Program-made: the position numbers and the translations under genes
The notes under the pieces: model-generated
Seen by the model: the letters and a program-made list of their open reading frames with translations, nothing else
What the model was told of the DNA's origin: nothing
The model's database searches: none
Shown here: piece after piece, positions 29,470-40,388 of the stretch
Position numbering within the stretch: the first letter of the stretch is position 1
Layout of the letters: each line of letters begins with the position of its first letter
Source: Haliclystus octoradiatus
Lineage: Eukaryota; Cnidaria; Staurozoa; Stauromedusae; Haliclystidae
Reading direction: 5' to 3'
DNA: 64,000 nt
NCBI GenBank assembly: GCA_916610825.1
Contig: OU744451.1
Coordinates: forward strand, 24,874,349 to 24,938,348

Positions 29470-29855
29470 GTACATTTCAGTATGAAAGATTGCGACAAAA
29501 AGTCACGATTAAATTTGTTCCGACGTTTCGACATTGCTGTTGTCATTTTCAAGCTTAAAAGAAATATTATATGAAATTACAAGATATATATAGGTAAAAT
29601 TGTGCTAAGATATATATATAACATTCTGTGACTATTGTTTACAAAGAAAGAATTACGAAAATCTACAGATATAAAGACAATAGAACGCTGTGACAAAGGA
29701 AACAATTAAACTAAAAGTTGCGACTGAAGTGGATCACTTTGAATGTTAAGAGTCGGTTTTAGCTTCCTGATTGCCAACATTTCATGCACCAAACAGTCAA
29801 ATTTTGAGCTACATTTTGGAACAACTGAATGAACAACTGAGTTGTGTATCATTTT
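29470..29855 (-). mobile_element. Penelope-like element 3' end, minus strand
   Basis: Reading leftwards: FDCLVHEMLAIRKLKPTLNI then a stop (~29805-29705), the typical C-terminus of Penelope-like polyproteins. A ~230-bp 3' region follows, ending with the hairpin-GAAACG motif (29521-29554) and AACAAATTTAATCGTGACTT. It is inverted against 29860-30116 plus 34868-35095. Confidence 0.75.
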
Positions 29856-29859
29856 CAGT

Positions 29860-30116
29860 GTGATTCGTGCGATGTGAATTATGTCGGTTTTACACGCCGC
29901 CACCTCCATCAGCGCATTGGTGATCATGGTGGGTCGGTCGTAGACAAACACTTAACAAAAATTACAGGGAATCTGCCCTGTTGTTCGAAAATGAAACTCA
30001 AAATTTGACTGTTTGGTGCATGAAATGTTGGCAACCATGAAGCTAAAACCGACTCTTAACATTCAAAGTGATTCAATTAAGTCGCGACTTTTAGTTTAAT
30101 TGTTTCCTTTGTCACA
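29860..30116 (+). mobile_element. Penelope-like element GIY-YIG end, plus strand, interrupted by a LINE
   Basis: Encodes CDSCDVNYVGFTRRHLHQRI, a GIY-YIG-type nuclease block (C-x2-C, then Y-V-G), then after a degraded stretch FDCLVHEMLATMKLKPTLNI and a stop (~30097). Its 3' region begins TTGTTTCCTTTGTCACA and breaks at 30116, where the LINE begins. The same 3' region resumes at 34868. Confidence 0.75.
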
Positions 30117-30400
30117 ATCAGACAGAGGGAAGACTGTTGCTAGGCGTTTGGTCGTTAATATTCACTAGGTTCTTCAATTTATCATTATTTTGAATATAAC
30201 CATATTTAAGATATAATTTATTATTGCTCAATGACTGATTTGGTAATAATATCGAAATATATCACATCTTGAACAAATGGTGTTAAAGAATTGATGTAAA
30301 CTTATCAACTTATCTTTTGCTTCAATATCCTCATCAAAGATCAACGATCAACGATATAAACAATCGATAGGTAAGCACAGATATTTTGAATTTGCTAGAG

Positions 30401-31456
30401 ATGGGAAAGAAACGGGCCAAACAGAGTAGCAGTGACAATGAAGGCTTAGAATGTAAATGCAATAATAAACTGAAGGAATCGATCAATGAAATGAGGGAAG
30501 AAATATCTGAATTAAAAGAAATTATTTCTAAATTTATCGAGCGGGAAAAGTTGCCATGTCAACCAAATTCTTGGTCACAGGTAGTGGCTACAGCCCCTAA
30601 CAATGCATTAATTGTCAATAGAACAATTAATGGAACAACAAAAAACTGCACAAAGCTTCTTTCAGATGAACCTTCTGAAAAAATAATAGAAAAACTAAAG
30701 AAAAGTAAAATTAATGTTAAAGGATCAATAATTACAACAAAAGGGAAAACAACCTCGATCAAAGTGCCGAATGAAAAGCTAGCCAGCATAAAATCATCCT
30801 TAAGTAAAGGTAAAATTACCTACAAAGAAATAAAAAAAAGAGATCCAGTCGCAATTATTCCAAATGTTCCGAAATGGATGACATCTAAAGCTATCCATGA
30901 TTCACTGCTTGCTGACAATCCAGACATTTTTGAGAGTCAAAATGACATTATTAATTTATATCTGTTTCCAACAAAAGAGAATGCTCTTGATCAAAGAGTA
31001 TCCTTACGACTAGCATCCAAAGCATTCTCTAAGCTTGCCGAGAACAACATGTGGCTAAGACTTGATTCAATACTAAATGTCTGCGCCTATCCAGATCTGA
31101 AGCCGATTCGATGTTTTCATTGTGGCCGTCTTGGTCACAGTACAAAAAATTGTGAAATGATTGACGAAGAGTCAATTTGCTTTGATTGTGGTGATCAACA
31201 TCCACTAGACAGGAAAAAGAAATGCAGCAGGAAAGAAAGAAAATGTGCCGCATGCTGCAAATCGAAGGCATTCCAATGCAAAGCAACATCGCATCACACC
31301 TTCGATGGCAGTAACTTTCACAAACGCCACTTATGGAATCATCGAAAAACAACTTCAGCATATGACCCAAACAAAATACCGCAATGCCCATCAATAATCA
31401 ACAATTCCGAATATCAACTGGATTATTTAACTCATCCATCAGTAAATATCAAGTAA
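30401..31456 (+). CDS. LINE ORF1, nucleic-acid-binding protein with CCHC knuckles
   Basis: 351 codons from ATG 30401 (MGKKRAKQSSSDNEG); the frame is open slightly upstream without an ATG. A predicted coiled coil with heptad-like Glu/Leu/Ile spacing lies at ~25-55. A central RNA-binding-like region is followed by a CCHC knuckle (CFHCGRLGHSTKNC) and a second Cys-rich cluster (CFDCGDQHPLDRKKKC, then CAACC). ORF1 proteins package the LINE RNA for target-primed reverse transcription. The frame is intact. Its last 73 bases overlap the start of ORF2 in another frame. Confidence 0.8.
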   Translation: MGKKRAKQSSSDNEGLECKCNNKLKESINEMREEISELKEIISKFIEREKLPCQPNSWSQVVATAPNNALIVNRTINGTTKNCTKLLSDEPSEKIIEKLKKSKINVKGSIITTKGKTTSIKVPNEKLASIKSSLSKGKITYKEIKKRDPVAIIPNVPKWMTSKAIHDSLLADNPDIFESQNDIINLYLFPTKENALDQRVSLRLASKAFSKLAENNMWLRLDSILNVCAYPDLKPIRCFHCGRLGHSTKNCEMIDEESICFDCGDQHPLDRKKKCSRKERKCAACCKSKAFQCKATSHHTFDGSNFHKRHLWNHRKTTSAYDPNKIPQCPSIINNSEYQLDYLTHPSVNIK

Positions 31457-34400
31457 CTACGACTAACACGAAAACAAAACTTTATAAAATATTGAAGCAT
31501 ATCGTATTATCCACCATAAACAATTTGTATGTCACAATAACTACATCATTCACTACTGTACTCAAATGTTTTCCACAGTTCAACCAATACTTTATAACAC
31601 TTATCTATCTAATAATGCTCTGCTGTGGTGATATACATCCCAACCCTGGACCAATTCATAATATTAACATCGTCAGCTGGAACTGCAACAGTCTAAGGGG
31701 AAAGCAGCACGAAATCGACCACCTCACTAATAAATTATCACCGAATATCATTGCCCTATGTGAAACAAAATTAAACAGTAATATCAGCAATAGGCAAATA
31801 GACTTAGATGGATTCACTCTACATAGGAAAGACCGTCCCAACAGCACTGCTGGAGGTGGGCTTGTATTCTACATCAACGACAACATCGCTTGCAGAAGAA
31901 AACCTAAATGGGAAAATAACGAAATTGAGATGATGGTATTCGATATTAAATTTGGCTTAAAAAAGGTGTCAATAATATTAACATACCGGCCACCAAATTT
32001 TGCACTGAAAAAGTATTTTTGACTGTCTGAATAGTATTATGGAAACATTACTTAGATCAAGATCTGAGGTAGTATTGCTAGGTGATTTGAATTGCGATAT
32101 TAGCAAAAAAGTGAATAACACTCCTGGACAATCCCTTCAAGAATTTATTGATAACTACGCTCTCATCAATCTGATCAATGGACCAACCAGACCATCATCA
32201 GGGACATCACTTGATGTCATACTCGTATCGCATCCAAGACACTTCGTTGCTAGTAACATCATCGCAACTGGAGCTTCCGACCACAGTATCTGCATGACAA
32301 CATACAAAACTAAATGCCTACGCACACAGCCAAGATTAATAACTTACAGAAAAACGAAAAATACAAACTTTACTTCACTCAATAATGATCTCTGTGGGAT
32401 GCAATGGGAACGTATGTACACTAATGATAACGGTGAGCTACTGTCAGCCGATGATGTATGGAACAGATGGTTCTTTGAAGTTAACTCAGTCATAGAGAAA
32501 CATTCACCATTGACATCTAAACTTATCAAGGCACAAAGACCACCATGGATTACAGCTAAAATCGACGAAGCTATCAGACTCAGAGATCACTTATCGAAGT
32601 TACCACGAAATGAAGAAAATATCCGCCGCTTCCACACTCAACGGAATCTAGTCACAAAACTTAAACGACACAGCCTCCAACAATATCTCGAAACATCTTC
32701 AAAGACTGAACCCTCAAAATTTCACCGTAACCTACAAAAAATCACTGGTATTGGGAAAAACAAATCTGCTAATGTAGCTAATTTATTGGAAAACAATTGC
32801 TTAATAACCTCCGCTAAAGAAAAAGCACAAATAATAGGAAGTTATTTTAAAAAATGTATACCACCTACTCCAAACTGGACTGCCGACTATCTCAAAAATC
32901 ACCCAAGCATACATCAAATCATGAATCGCTCCTGCACTTCCTTCTGTTTTAAATACACATCAGACAATGAAGTAAATAACATTATCAAAAGATTCAGAAC
33001 TAATAAGGCAACTGGGGCCGATAACATATCCGTAAGCTTCCTCAAAACTATCCTACCTAGCCTCACCTCCCCTATTACCGATCTATTCAATCACTTAATA
33101 ACAATAAATGAAATACCAAAAGCCTGGAAACATGGCATAGTCTCACCAATATATAAAAAAAACGATCCATCAAATAAAGAAAATTATCGACCAATTACCA
33201 TCCTCACTCATATCTCCAAAGCATTCGAGAAAATCTTAGCAAATCAACTCCAAAATCACTTCAAACCAATTTTCCCACCTGATATGTTTGGCTTTGTACA
33301 TAGTCACAGTGCTGAAATGGCCCTCATGAAACTCACACAAGATTGTAGAACAGCCATCAACAAAAAACAAACTACTGCAATCGTCTCCTCGATCTCTCCA
33401 AGGCATTTGATATGGTACACCATAAACTTCTGATGGAAAAATTGAGAGCTTACGGTGTAAATCTATCAAGTTGTAACTTAATCAACAATTACCTAAGTGG
33501 AAGAACACAATCTATCAGAGTTGAAAGTCAGACTTCCTCGCCCTTCTCCTGCCCTCGGGGAGTCCCACAAGGATCGATAATATCACCACTACTATTTAAT
33601 ATCTACGTAGCAGACTTTTTATTTCTTCCAATAACCTCTTCCATCATACGATACGCAGATGATACAACGCTATACTATTCCTCCAACCACAAAAACACTG
33701 CTGTCCAACACCTCAACAAAGACTTGGAAAAGGTGCACCAATGGTTCCAGCTGAATTGTCTAAAACTTAACCCCTCAAAAACTCAATGCCTACTAGTCAC
33801 TCACATTCCAGAACCCGACATTCACGTTACGAGCGCAAATCTTCCAAGTACTAATCAAATACATAACAAAGACATTACAATCGATGATGTAACCTTACCT
33901 TGGCTCAATATAATAAAGATACTCGGTGCTCACATTGACAGTAGATTAAACATGAGATGTCATCTTCGCAATTGCATCAGAAAAGCCAACCTCTCCCTAT
34001 ATCAAATCAAACAGGTTAAGAAATCCCTAAACCCACACCTTGCCAATACACTTTACAAGACATACATCCGTCCTCACCTAGAACATTGTAGCCTACTTCT
34101 TCTTGGAATTAATCAAACGGATAGACTAAAATTAGAAAGAATTCAAGAAAAATCACTAAAACACCTAACACGACCCAATACTGGTAAAGAATATCGTCTT
34201 CCATCTCTACACATCAGAAGAATAGTAAAATTAACCAATATGATCCACAAAACACTCATAACAGAAACTCCAAAACTTTTACACTCCCTCTTCAAGATAT
34301 CCAACACTAAATATACGTCATCTTGCCGTCCAAACAAACTCATCCCACCCATTTGCAGAACAACCCTGATGAAATGGTCGATTGTAGCAGTAGGTACTAG

Positions 34401-34530
34401 AGTCTGGAACTTTATCCCGGAAGTAATACGTGGGGAAGCAATAAGAACATTCAAAGAGTCAACTCTTGCGTATTTGACATCCCTGGTATGGAAAATAAAT
34501 TATTGGTTTATGTCAATCAGCTGTCGATAG
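31384..34530 (+). pseudogene. LINE ORF2: endonuclease plus reverse transcriptase, two frameshifts
   Basis: Starts at ATG 31384. A hydrophobic stretch is followed by CCGDIHPNPGP (motif at 31627-31653), then an apurinic-type endonuclease (INIVSWNCNSLRG, ALCETKLN, LLGDLNCD, GASDHS). The RT follows (RTNKATGADNISVSFLK, ENYRPITIL, the DLSKAFD box around 33390) with the YADD box at about 33651-33662, and a C-terminal block ending SIVAVGTRVWNFIPEV. Single-base frame changes lie near 32005-32015 and near 33382-33392. Both could be mutations or assembly errors. All catalytic blocks are present across the three frames. Confidence 0.85.
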
Positions 34531-34867
34531 TTAGATTATAATGTTATATATATCAAAAACACTAGTATTCTCCTCATAAATATAATACAATTAGCATAAT
34601 TATGGAACTTGTCTCGTTCAAAAAACGAAAAAAAAAAACGAAAAAAAAATAAAAAATAAAAAAAATAAAAAAAAAATAACAAAATAATAAAATAAAAATA
34701 AAAATTATATTATATTATTAATATTTATTACTAATATTATCCTTATCATTATTTCTACAAATTTACAATATTATAATTAATAACTTACTTTTAAATTCGT
34801 ATCAATGTATAAACGAGCATTTGCTCATTTTGGTTACGAATCGAAATAAAATTATACACACACACAC

Positions 34868-35095
34868 ACAGCGTTCTATTATCTTATCTTTATATCTGTA
34901 GATTTTCGTAATTCTTTCTTTCTAAACAATAGTCATAGAATGTTATATTTATATCTTAGCACAATTTTACCTATATATATATCTTGTAATTTCATATAAT
35001 ATTTCTTTTAAGCTTGAAAATGACAACAGCATGTGGAAACGTCGGAACAAATTTAATCGTGATTTTTTGTCGCTATCTTTCATACCAAAATAGAG
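34868..35095 (+). mobile_element. Penelope-like 3' region, continuation beyond the LINE
   Basis: Matches the reverse complement of about 29475-29695, from GCGTTCTATT to the hairpin motif (35012-35045) and ACAAATTTAATCGTGATTTT. With 29860-30116 it makes up one plus-strand Penelope 3' end split by the LINE. Confidence 0.8.
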
Positions 35096-35502
35096 AGTAC
35101 AGAGGGTAGAATTAGAGCAGAAAATGTTTTTTATTTTATTATATAAAATAGTAGCCAAGGTTTTTTGTTTAGTTTTCTATGGAAGATCACAGAACGATTT
35201 CTCTCTATATGCTTCCTTTCTGTCTTTAATTTCTTTCTTGAAATATTATACTTTTCCGCGATGCTGTATCTGCAATGTGATCTATTCCACCTTTTGGAGA
35301 ACTATTATTTTATTGTTTCCCGTTTAATTTCTTTGCAATTCTTGTCAAACCATGGTTGATGAAACTTTATTTTTTGTTGTTGTGAATTGGACATGACTCA
35401 GTCATCCTCATCGCCCTCTGCATACAATCGTGATACAATCTAGAGCATCATGTTTGAACTTGGATATGCATCTGAGTTCGAGGTTATATAAAAAACAAAA
35501 AA

Positions 35503-35503
35503 G

Positions 35504-35553
<50 letters not shown>
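35503..35553. repeat. (ATG)n microsatellite
   Basis: About 16-17 uninterrupted ATG/TGA triplets. The poly-Ser frame on the minus strand is a by-product. Confidence 0.9.
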
Positions 35554-35999
35554 TTGAAGGTGGAAAGTGAAATATATCCCTTATGGCGCTCGTATGTTGC
35601 AATTACCAATCTCTATGTCCTATAATATGTAATATAAATTGCATAATATATACGCATATTCCAACAGTTTAAGTATGCTGAAGCAATAGTTTATTGTTCT
35701 CTGTGCAATTTCACGACTGTGATCAAATATATAACGATAACAACTTGTTTGTATTTGTATTTGCACATACTTTATGCATGTTGTTGCGTTGCAGCGCCAA
35801 TGAAGCTCCAGGGGGTGGATTCCATATGATTGGATGTGCTACTTTGAATGTATAGAATAGAATAGAATATATTTGTCAAAAATTAAATGGTGTAAAAAAA
35901 TTGACAGGCAAATAATGGGAAGTACAACTTCCACTTAAATAGAGCCTACAAATGCTTTATGCATGATTAATAAAGTGAATAGCCAAATATATTGATATA

Positions 36000-36300
36000 T
36001 TGTTCACAGATAAACAAAATCAAAACTTTTGCAATATGTCGATAAGTCAACCTTATAATCGATTGCTAAAACTGATAGGATGTTTCGCTGTCACAACGCT
36101 ATCAGGAATGAGTTCCAAACATTGACAACACGATCAGAAAAAGCAGAACCAATGGTCACATTTATTATTTTGGTTGATTCCAACATTAGAGAATGAATAT
36201 GATATATTAGACCAATGTGTCTCCTTTTTGTGATTCTAAAAACATTTGGGGGCATCAAATTCAAGATTGAAACATTTTTTTTAGATTTCAATCGGTAAAA
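36000..36300 (-). pseudogene. LINE RT 3'-terminal relic
   Basis: The minus strand encodes FRITKRRHIGLIYHIHS then SAFSDRVVNVWNSF, the typical extreme C-terminus of CR1/jockey-type LINE proteins (compare VVNMWNVLPENVV in the 13.6-kb LINE). Too short for more. Confidence 0.5.
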
Positions 36301-36606
36301 AAATCTGAAAAATCAGATTTCGAAGTATAGTTTTTAGGAATTTTCAACTGTTGTGGTGGTCAAAGATTTGAGTGCACCCCTGTTGCGAAATTACCCCCCG
36401 ATAACTTCTTTTCTCTGTAAGATCGTACCACAAATGAAGAATTATTATCAATCATTTTATTGTGTGTTTGTTCTTCACTCAAATATAGCTCTTATATAGT
36501 GAATGATAATAGCGTTGTTTTCAGAAATTTGTCAATAACGGATGCAGCTGCGGATTTCCACACATCGTTGTTTAAACAGTGCAGTTATAGGTGTGATATT
36601 AAATGA

Positions 36607-36681
36607 TATAAAGGCTAAATACTTTGTACACAACTTCCTTCATCTCTCTTCACTGTAATTAGCAATCAATCTTCAAACTTG
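36607..36681 (+). promoter_or_regulatory. TATA promoter and non-coding first exon of secreted gene 1
   Basis: TATAAAGG at 36607-36614 would start transcription near 36640. The inferred 5' UTR exon ends at a strong donor (CTTG|GTAAGT, 36681/36682). The matching acceptor is TTTCCAG at 37309-37315, 30 bp before the ATG. Inferred from signals only. Confidence 0.5.
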
Positions 36682-37345
36682 GTAAGTTGTTTTAGATTTT
36701 TTTATGAATTCACAATGCTGTAGTATAATACAAATTGTAAGCTCTAAGGATGAATTTTAATATGGATATATTATATATACTCAAATGATAACATTATTAA
36801 AGTATTGTTAATTATCTCACACTGGTATAAGAAATGCACAGTGTCACAGATATCTAATCAAGCAAGATGCAAGTACAGTTATCAGGAAAATGAGAATTTT
36901 GTTGATAAATAATATAGGTGAATATGCAATGCTCATGTCTACGTTGTTTGATGTACTCAGTCAGAGGGAAATCTTTACCAGAAGTTTTAGTACATTCTAC
37001 ATGTATTAATAATTTCAAAGGAGGTCTTGATGCAATTAGTATATCACCCTTTAAACTTACATTCCATTTTTTTTTCAAGTGAAATAAATGCAATAAATCA
37101 GACATTTATATTATCTTTGGTGATCACCCATCAGGATTTACGGTCATGACCTAATGATCATCTTATAGAACGAAACGTTAAGTAGCGTAATCATAGCATG
37201 CTTCATTTTTGACTCTCATTCTATTATCCTCTATATAAATTATCAAATTAAACTTTGGGAAGTAGGTTTTCCACAGTTGATAATTATTACAAATTTATAT
37301 TGTTCATCTTTCCAGGTAGTTTCATTCATACTTCTACATTCAAAA

Positions 37346-38620
37346 ATGCATCTCGTGTTTTCTGGAACACTCATTGCTTGCTTCTTCTGCGCATCTACTA
37401 TTGTCCATGGTTCTCCCTCATCTCTTTTTGGCTCAGAAGATTTGGCAATTGGTCTGACAGAATTTAAATTTGGTTACAACACTGTTTCCGGTGTTGCTGA
37501 ACTCAACACAATTCTCAATGGTCTTCAAAATGACATTACAAAACTTGGCAACAGTTTGAAATCCCAACTTAGTATTTTACCAACTTGGGGTCAATATGCT
37601 CCCTCATTCGGTACTGCCATCCAAATATGTGAAACATATTCTAGATATAGCCGCACGTCTTTATTGGTTGACGCTAATAGTACTGCTAAAATGATTTCTA
37701 AAGCGAAACATGATTCTACACCAATCGTCGATGCAAGCAATAATGGCGCCAATCATGTCCTACGAATTCTTCATGAAATGATTACAGGAACTTCGACTGC
37801 TCTTGGTAATAAATCTATCATCAAAATATTTAGCGAACTTCTTCCACAAACAAGTGGTGATTATTATGAAAAGATAGTCGAGTTCATTGCTTATGTCATC
37901 AAGATTGAACAAAGTTGTTATCAAGCTTGGTCTCAAGCAAATGCTATTCTACCAGCAAAAGCTCATTATGATCCTAAATCGATTTACAATCAAAGAAAAT
38001 GCGAACAAGCGCAAGCAATTAAAGATATTCTAGGTATGAATGTTTATCCATATTATTGGTCATCAACAAATGATGCTAATAGTATCAAAGTAAACAATAT
38101 TTTAAAACATGGAAGTAGAAAAGCATGTTCTATCCCATACAAAGGTAAATCATTTGTTGGAACAGTTGGTACAGACGGTAAATGTAGAATCTCATACAAT
38201 TACGAATCTCTAGTATGTTTGTTTGGTTCTTGTTCTGATAAAAGTGAAACAATGAAAATGTTATACAATCGTTGTCAACCATCATCATTTGCATATAAAA
38301 CAATCACAGATGCAGAAAAAAGATTACGTACAATCGTTAAAACAAATGATCAAAAATATCGTGTTTGTGTTGCAAATAAAAATCTTGGTCAAACTGCTGG
38401 TAGTGTTTACTCACGTAATTATGGTACAGTTGTTAATCATGTCTGTGTATTTAATCATCTTGTTAATGTTGCACAAAGTAATCCTGGATGGTTTGACGAG
38501 AACAGATCTGCTGGTGTATCTTCATTTGAATATGTTACACTAGATTGTAATGTTTTGTCATTATATGAAAATAAATACAATACTCTAGGCCTACCATCCA
38601 ATGGATGTCAACTTAAATAA
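37346..38620 (+). CDS. Secreted cysteine-rich protein, paralogue 1 (family not recognised)
   Basis: 424 aa, uninterrupted. ATG 37346 is chosen because it begins a signal peptide (MHLVFSGTLIACFFC, cleavage near HG22|S) and lies 30 bp after a good acceptor. The N-terminal half is predicted helical: a hydrophobic Gly/Leu-rich start (FGSEDLAIGLTEFKFGYNTV) and a polar helix (LNGLQNDITKLGNSL). Motifs GANHVLRILHEMITG and IVEFIAYVIKIEQSCYQAW follow. The C-terminal half holds most of the 12 cysteines in two similar modules (C-x~11-G-x~7-C pattern, faintly like DM9/DUF3421). The closest relative seen is the gene at 43498. Length and layout recall animal pore-forming effectors such as the cubozoan toxin family, but I see no decisive motif, so the function is unknown. 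AATAAA overlaps the stop (38619-38624). Confidence 0.85.
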   Translation: MHLVFSGTLIACFFCASTIVHGSPSSLFGSEDLAIGLTEFKFGYNTVSGVAELNTILNGLQNDITKLGNSLKSQLSILPTWGQYAPSFGTAIQICETYSRYSRTSLLVDANSTAKMISKAKHDSTPIVDASNNGANHVLRILHEMITGTSTALGNKSIIKIFSELLPQTSGDYYEKIVEFIAYVIKIEQSCYQAWSQANAILPAKAHYDPKSIYNQRKCEQAQAIKDILGMNVYPYYWSSTNDANSIKVNNILKHGSRKACSIPYKGKSFVGTVGTDGKCRISYNYESLVCLFGSCSDKSETMKMLYNRCQPSSFAYKTITDAEKRLRTIVKTNDQKYRVCVANKNLGQTAGSVYSRNYGTVVNHVCVFNHLVNVAQSNPGWFDENRSAGVSSFEYVTLDCNVLSLYENKYNTLGLPSNGCQLK

Positions 38621-38929
38621 TAAACATCAGTGCGGCTATTATATAAATTAAAGATATTAATTAAGTATGTATTTCATTAAAAAAATATCAAAGAAAGTTT
38701 GTAAGAAATGTTTTTTTGAGAAATATATTTGGCATGATTTTAAATAGTAAAACAGAATTTTTTAATGTCTCTCATAATTTTCACAATGTGGGGAAATGTC
38801 TTTCATAAAATCCATATAGTCTCAACATGAAACCCTTCTCCGCCAACCTAAAAAATTAGGAGCTAGAAAGCCTTATGTTTATCTAAATCCTCATAACCCT
38901 ATATAGTATTTTTATAACAGTTATATCTT

Positions 38930-39320
38930 AACCTATAAATACAAGTCCTTTTCAATGGTTGTTGGCGCATATCTCTCCAAATTCTGAATTGAACTTTTCG
39001 AAAGTAGTGCCATTCGAATCGCTGTGTTCTAAACTGGGTGCTTACGTCTCTTGTTTTTTGATTTTCGCTTTCTGCTTTTCGTATCGAATCAAAATGTATT
39101 GATCTGTGAGTCATTTCATTCAACTCCACTAACTCGAACCAGATCTCATGTTCTAGTAACAATTTCTTTGTTGATCGCCACCATCCTCGATCCTTCCATG
39201 TCACTGGTATAAGACTATGGAATAGACTGCCATCTTCATTGAAAAATTGCAAACATCCCGTGACGCTGTTAAATCTACTGGAGAATCAGAATGCTTGCTC
39301 TAAGCTAATTACTTCTTATT
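38930..39320 (+). pseudogene. LINE RT 3'-terminal relic
   Basis: Plus-strand codons read VTGIRLWNRLPSSLKNCK near 39198-39253, the conserved end of CR1/jockey-type RT proteins, preceded by degraded sequence with stops. It lies just downstream of secreted gene 1. Confidence 0.5.
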
Positions 39321-39591
39321 AATTATTATATCCATAATTAAATCTTCTGTTTATTCACTATAGTTAGATACCTATAGATATCTACTGACAGTGTCAGTTT
39401 TATAAGGAGAATATGCTACAGCAAATGACGTAAAATTGAATTTAAGTTGAGACAATACGCGTGCGCGAAAAACTGTCCCCCTCCCGACATGAGGCGCCTT
39501 CATTTATAACACAAATAATTTTCTCTGTCGCTTACAAGGATGGTCCTCCTTCTTGTAAACAAAGCCTTAGGCGAGATCTTGACTAGGATCC

Positions 39592-39950
39592 ATGATGGAC
39601 TTTTTACATACGCATGTGCAGTTCAGTCATGATTTCGAAGGAAGCATGGTGGAAAGCGGTCAAGCTGGTGAGGAAGCAAAACCAAAAAGAAAATACTTTA
39701 AATGGACACCAAAAATGATTGAATATCTTATTATCTCCATTGATTTTTACCAGCCTTCGATGGAATATAAAAACCTTGACTTTGATGCGACAAAGCTTAA
39801 ATTTGATCATGTGATGTAAACAAATATTCGTCCCGGCTGAGCGGCATGAAAATTCTACCATATGAACATGAGATAAAAATCACCTCTCCTAACCGAGCCA
39901 ACCCGGTCAACCGGGACAGCTCGCCTCCATATAAACAGGCCCTAAATCAA
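39592..39950 (+). mobile_element. DNA-transposon fragment with short SANT/MADF-like frame
   Basis: A 75-codon frame (39592-39819) contains KRKYFKWTPKMIEYLI and YKNLDFDATKLK, resembling the start of Myb/SANT-like DNA-binding domains often carried by Harbinger-type transposons; it stops abruptly. The end ACAGCTCGCC...CATATAAACAGGCCC (39919-39943) looks like a transposon terminus, but no matching left end was found. Confidence 0.4.
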
Positions 39951-40388
39951 CAAGGAACCGGTTTGACCATGGTTTAACCCTGGTATTGTGACCTTGGTTC
40001 AGTGGAGCAAAACAAAAATCAAAGGTTACAATATGGTTTGCTGTTTTTGATCACGTGAGCAATGGAATATACAATATTATTATTACTGTGTTTATGTTGT
40101 GGCCTGTGCAATATGTATATAATGATTATTTAATTAAGTTGAAGTCACTTTAAAAATCTACTCAATATAATATTTGCTTCGATACCTACCAAATATAATT
40201 TAGTTAACATACCAAAAACATTCTGGGTCAACCAAAAGACGTATTAGCGAAATTCTTTCAAACTTTGAGTTTTTGTAAATGTCAGAAGAAGCACGTATTC
40301 CATAGTTTTTCCAAGTAAGAAATAAAATTTCGTGGAAGGAATGAAAAGCTTTCTCAACCTGGTTAATAGTATATTATGAATCTTGAAC

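Larger units (their letters stand above)
30117..34868 (+). mobile_element. Nearly full-length non-LTR retrotransposon (CR1/jockey-type) inserted in a Penelope-like element
   Basis: Comprises a 5' UTR (30117-30400), ORF1 (30401-31456), ORF2 (31384-34530, two frameshifts), and an A-rich then (AC)n tail (~34618-34868). The host Penelope 3' region is cut between TTTGTCACA (30116) and GCGTTCTATT (34871) and is continuous in the inverted sister copy, which fixes both LINE ends to within a few bases. It is far less decayed than the LINE at 13.6-16.9 kb. Confidence 0.85.

Noticed and set aside
35408..35602. Poly-serine protein on the minus strand
   Set aside because: Pure product of the ATG microsatellite.
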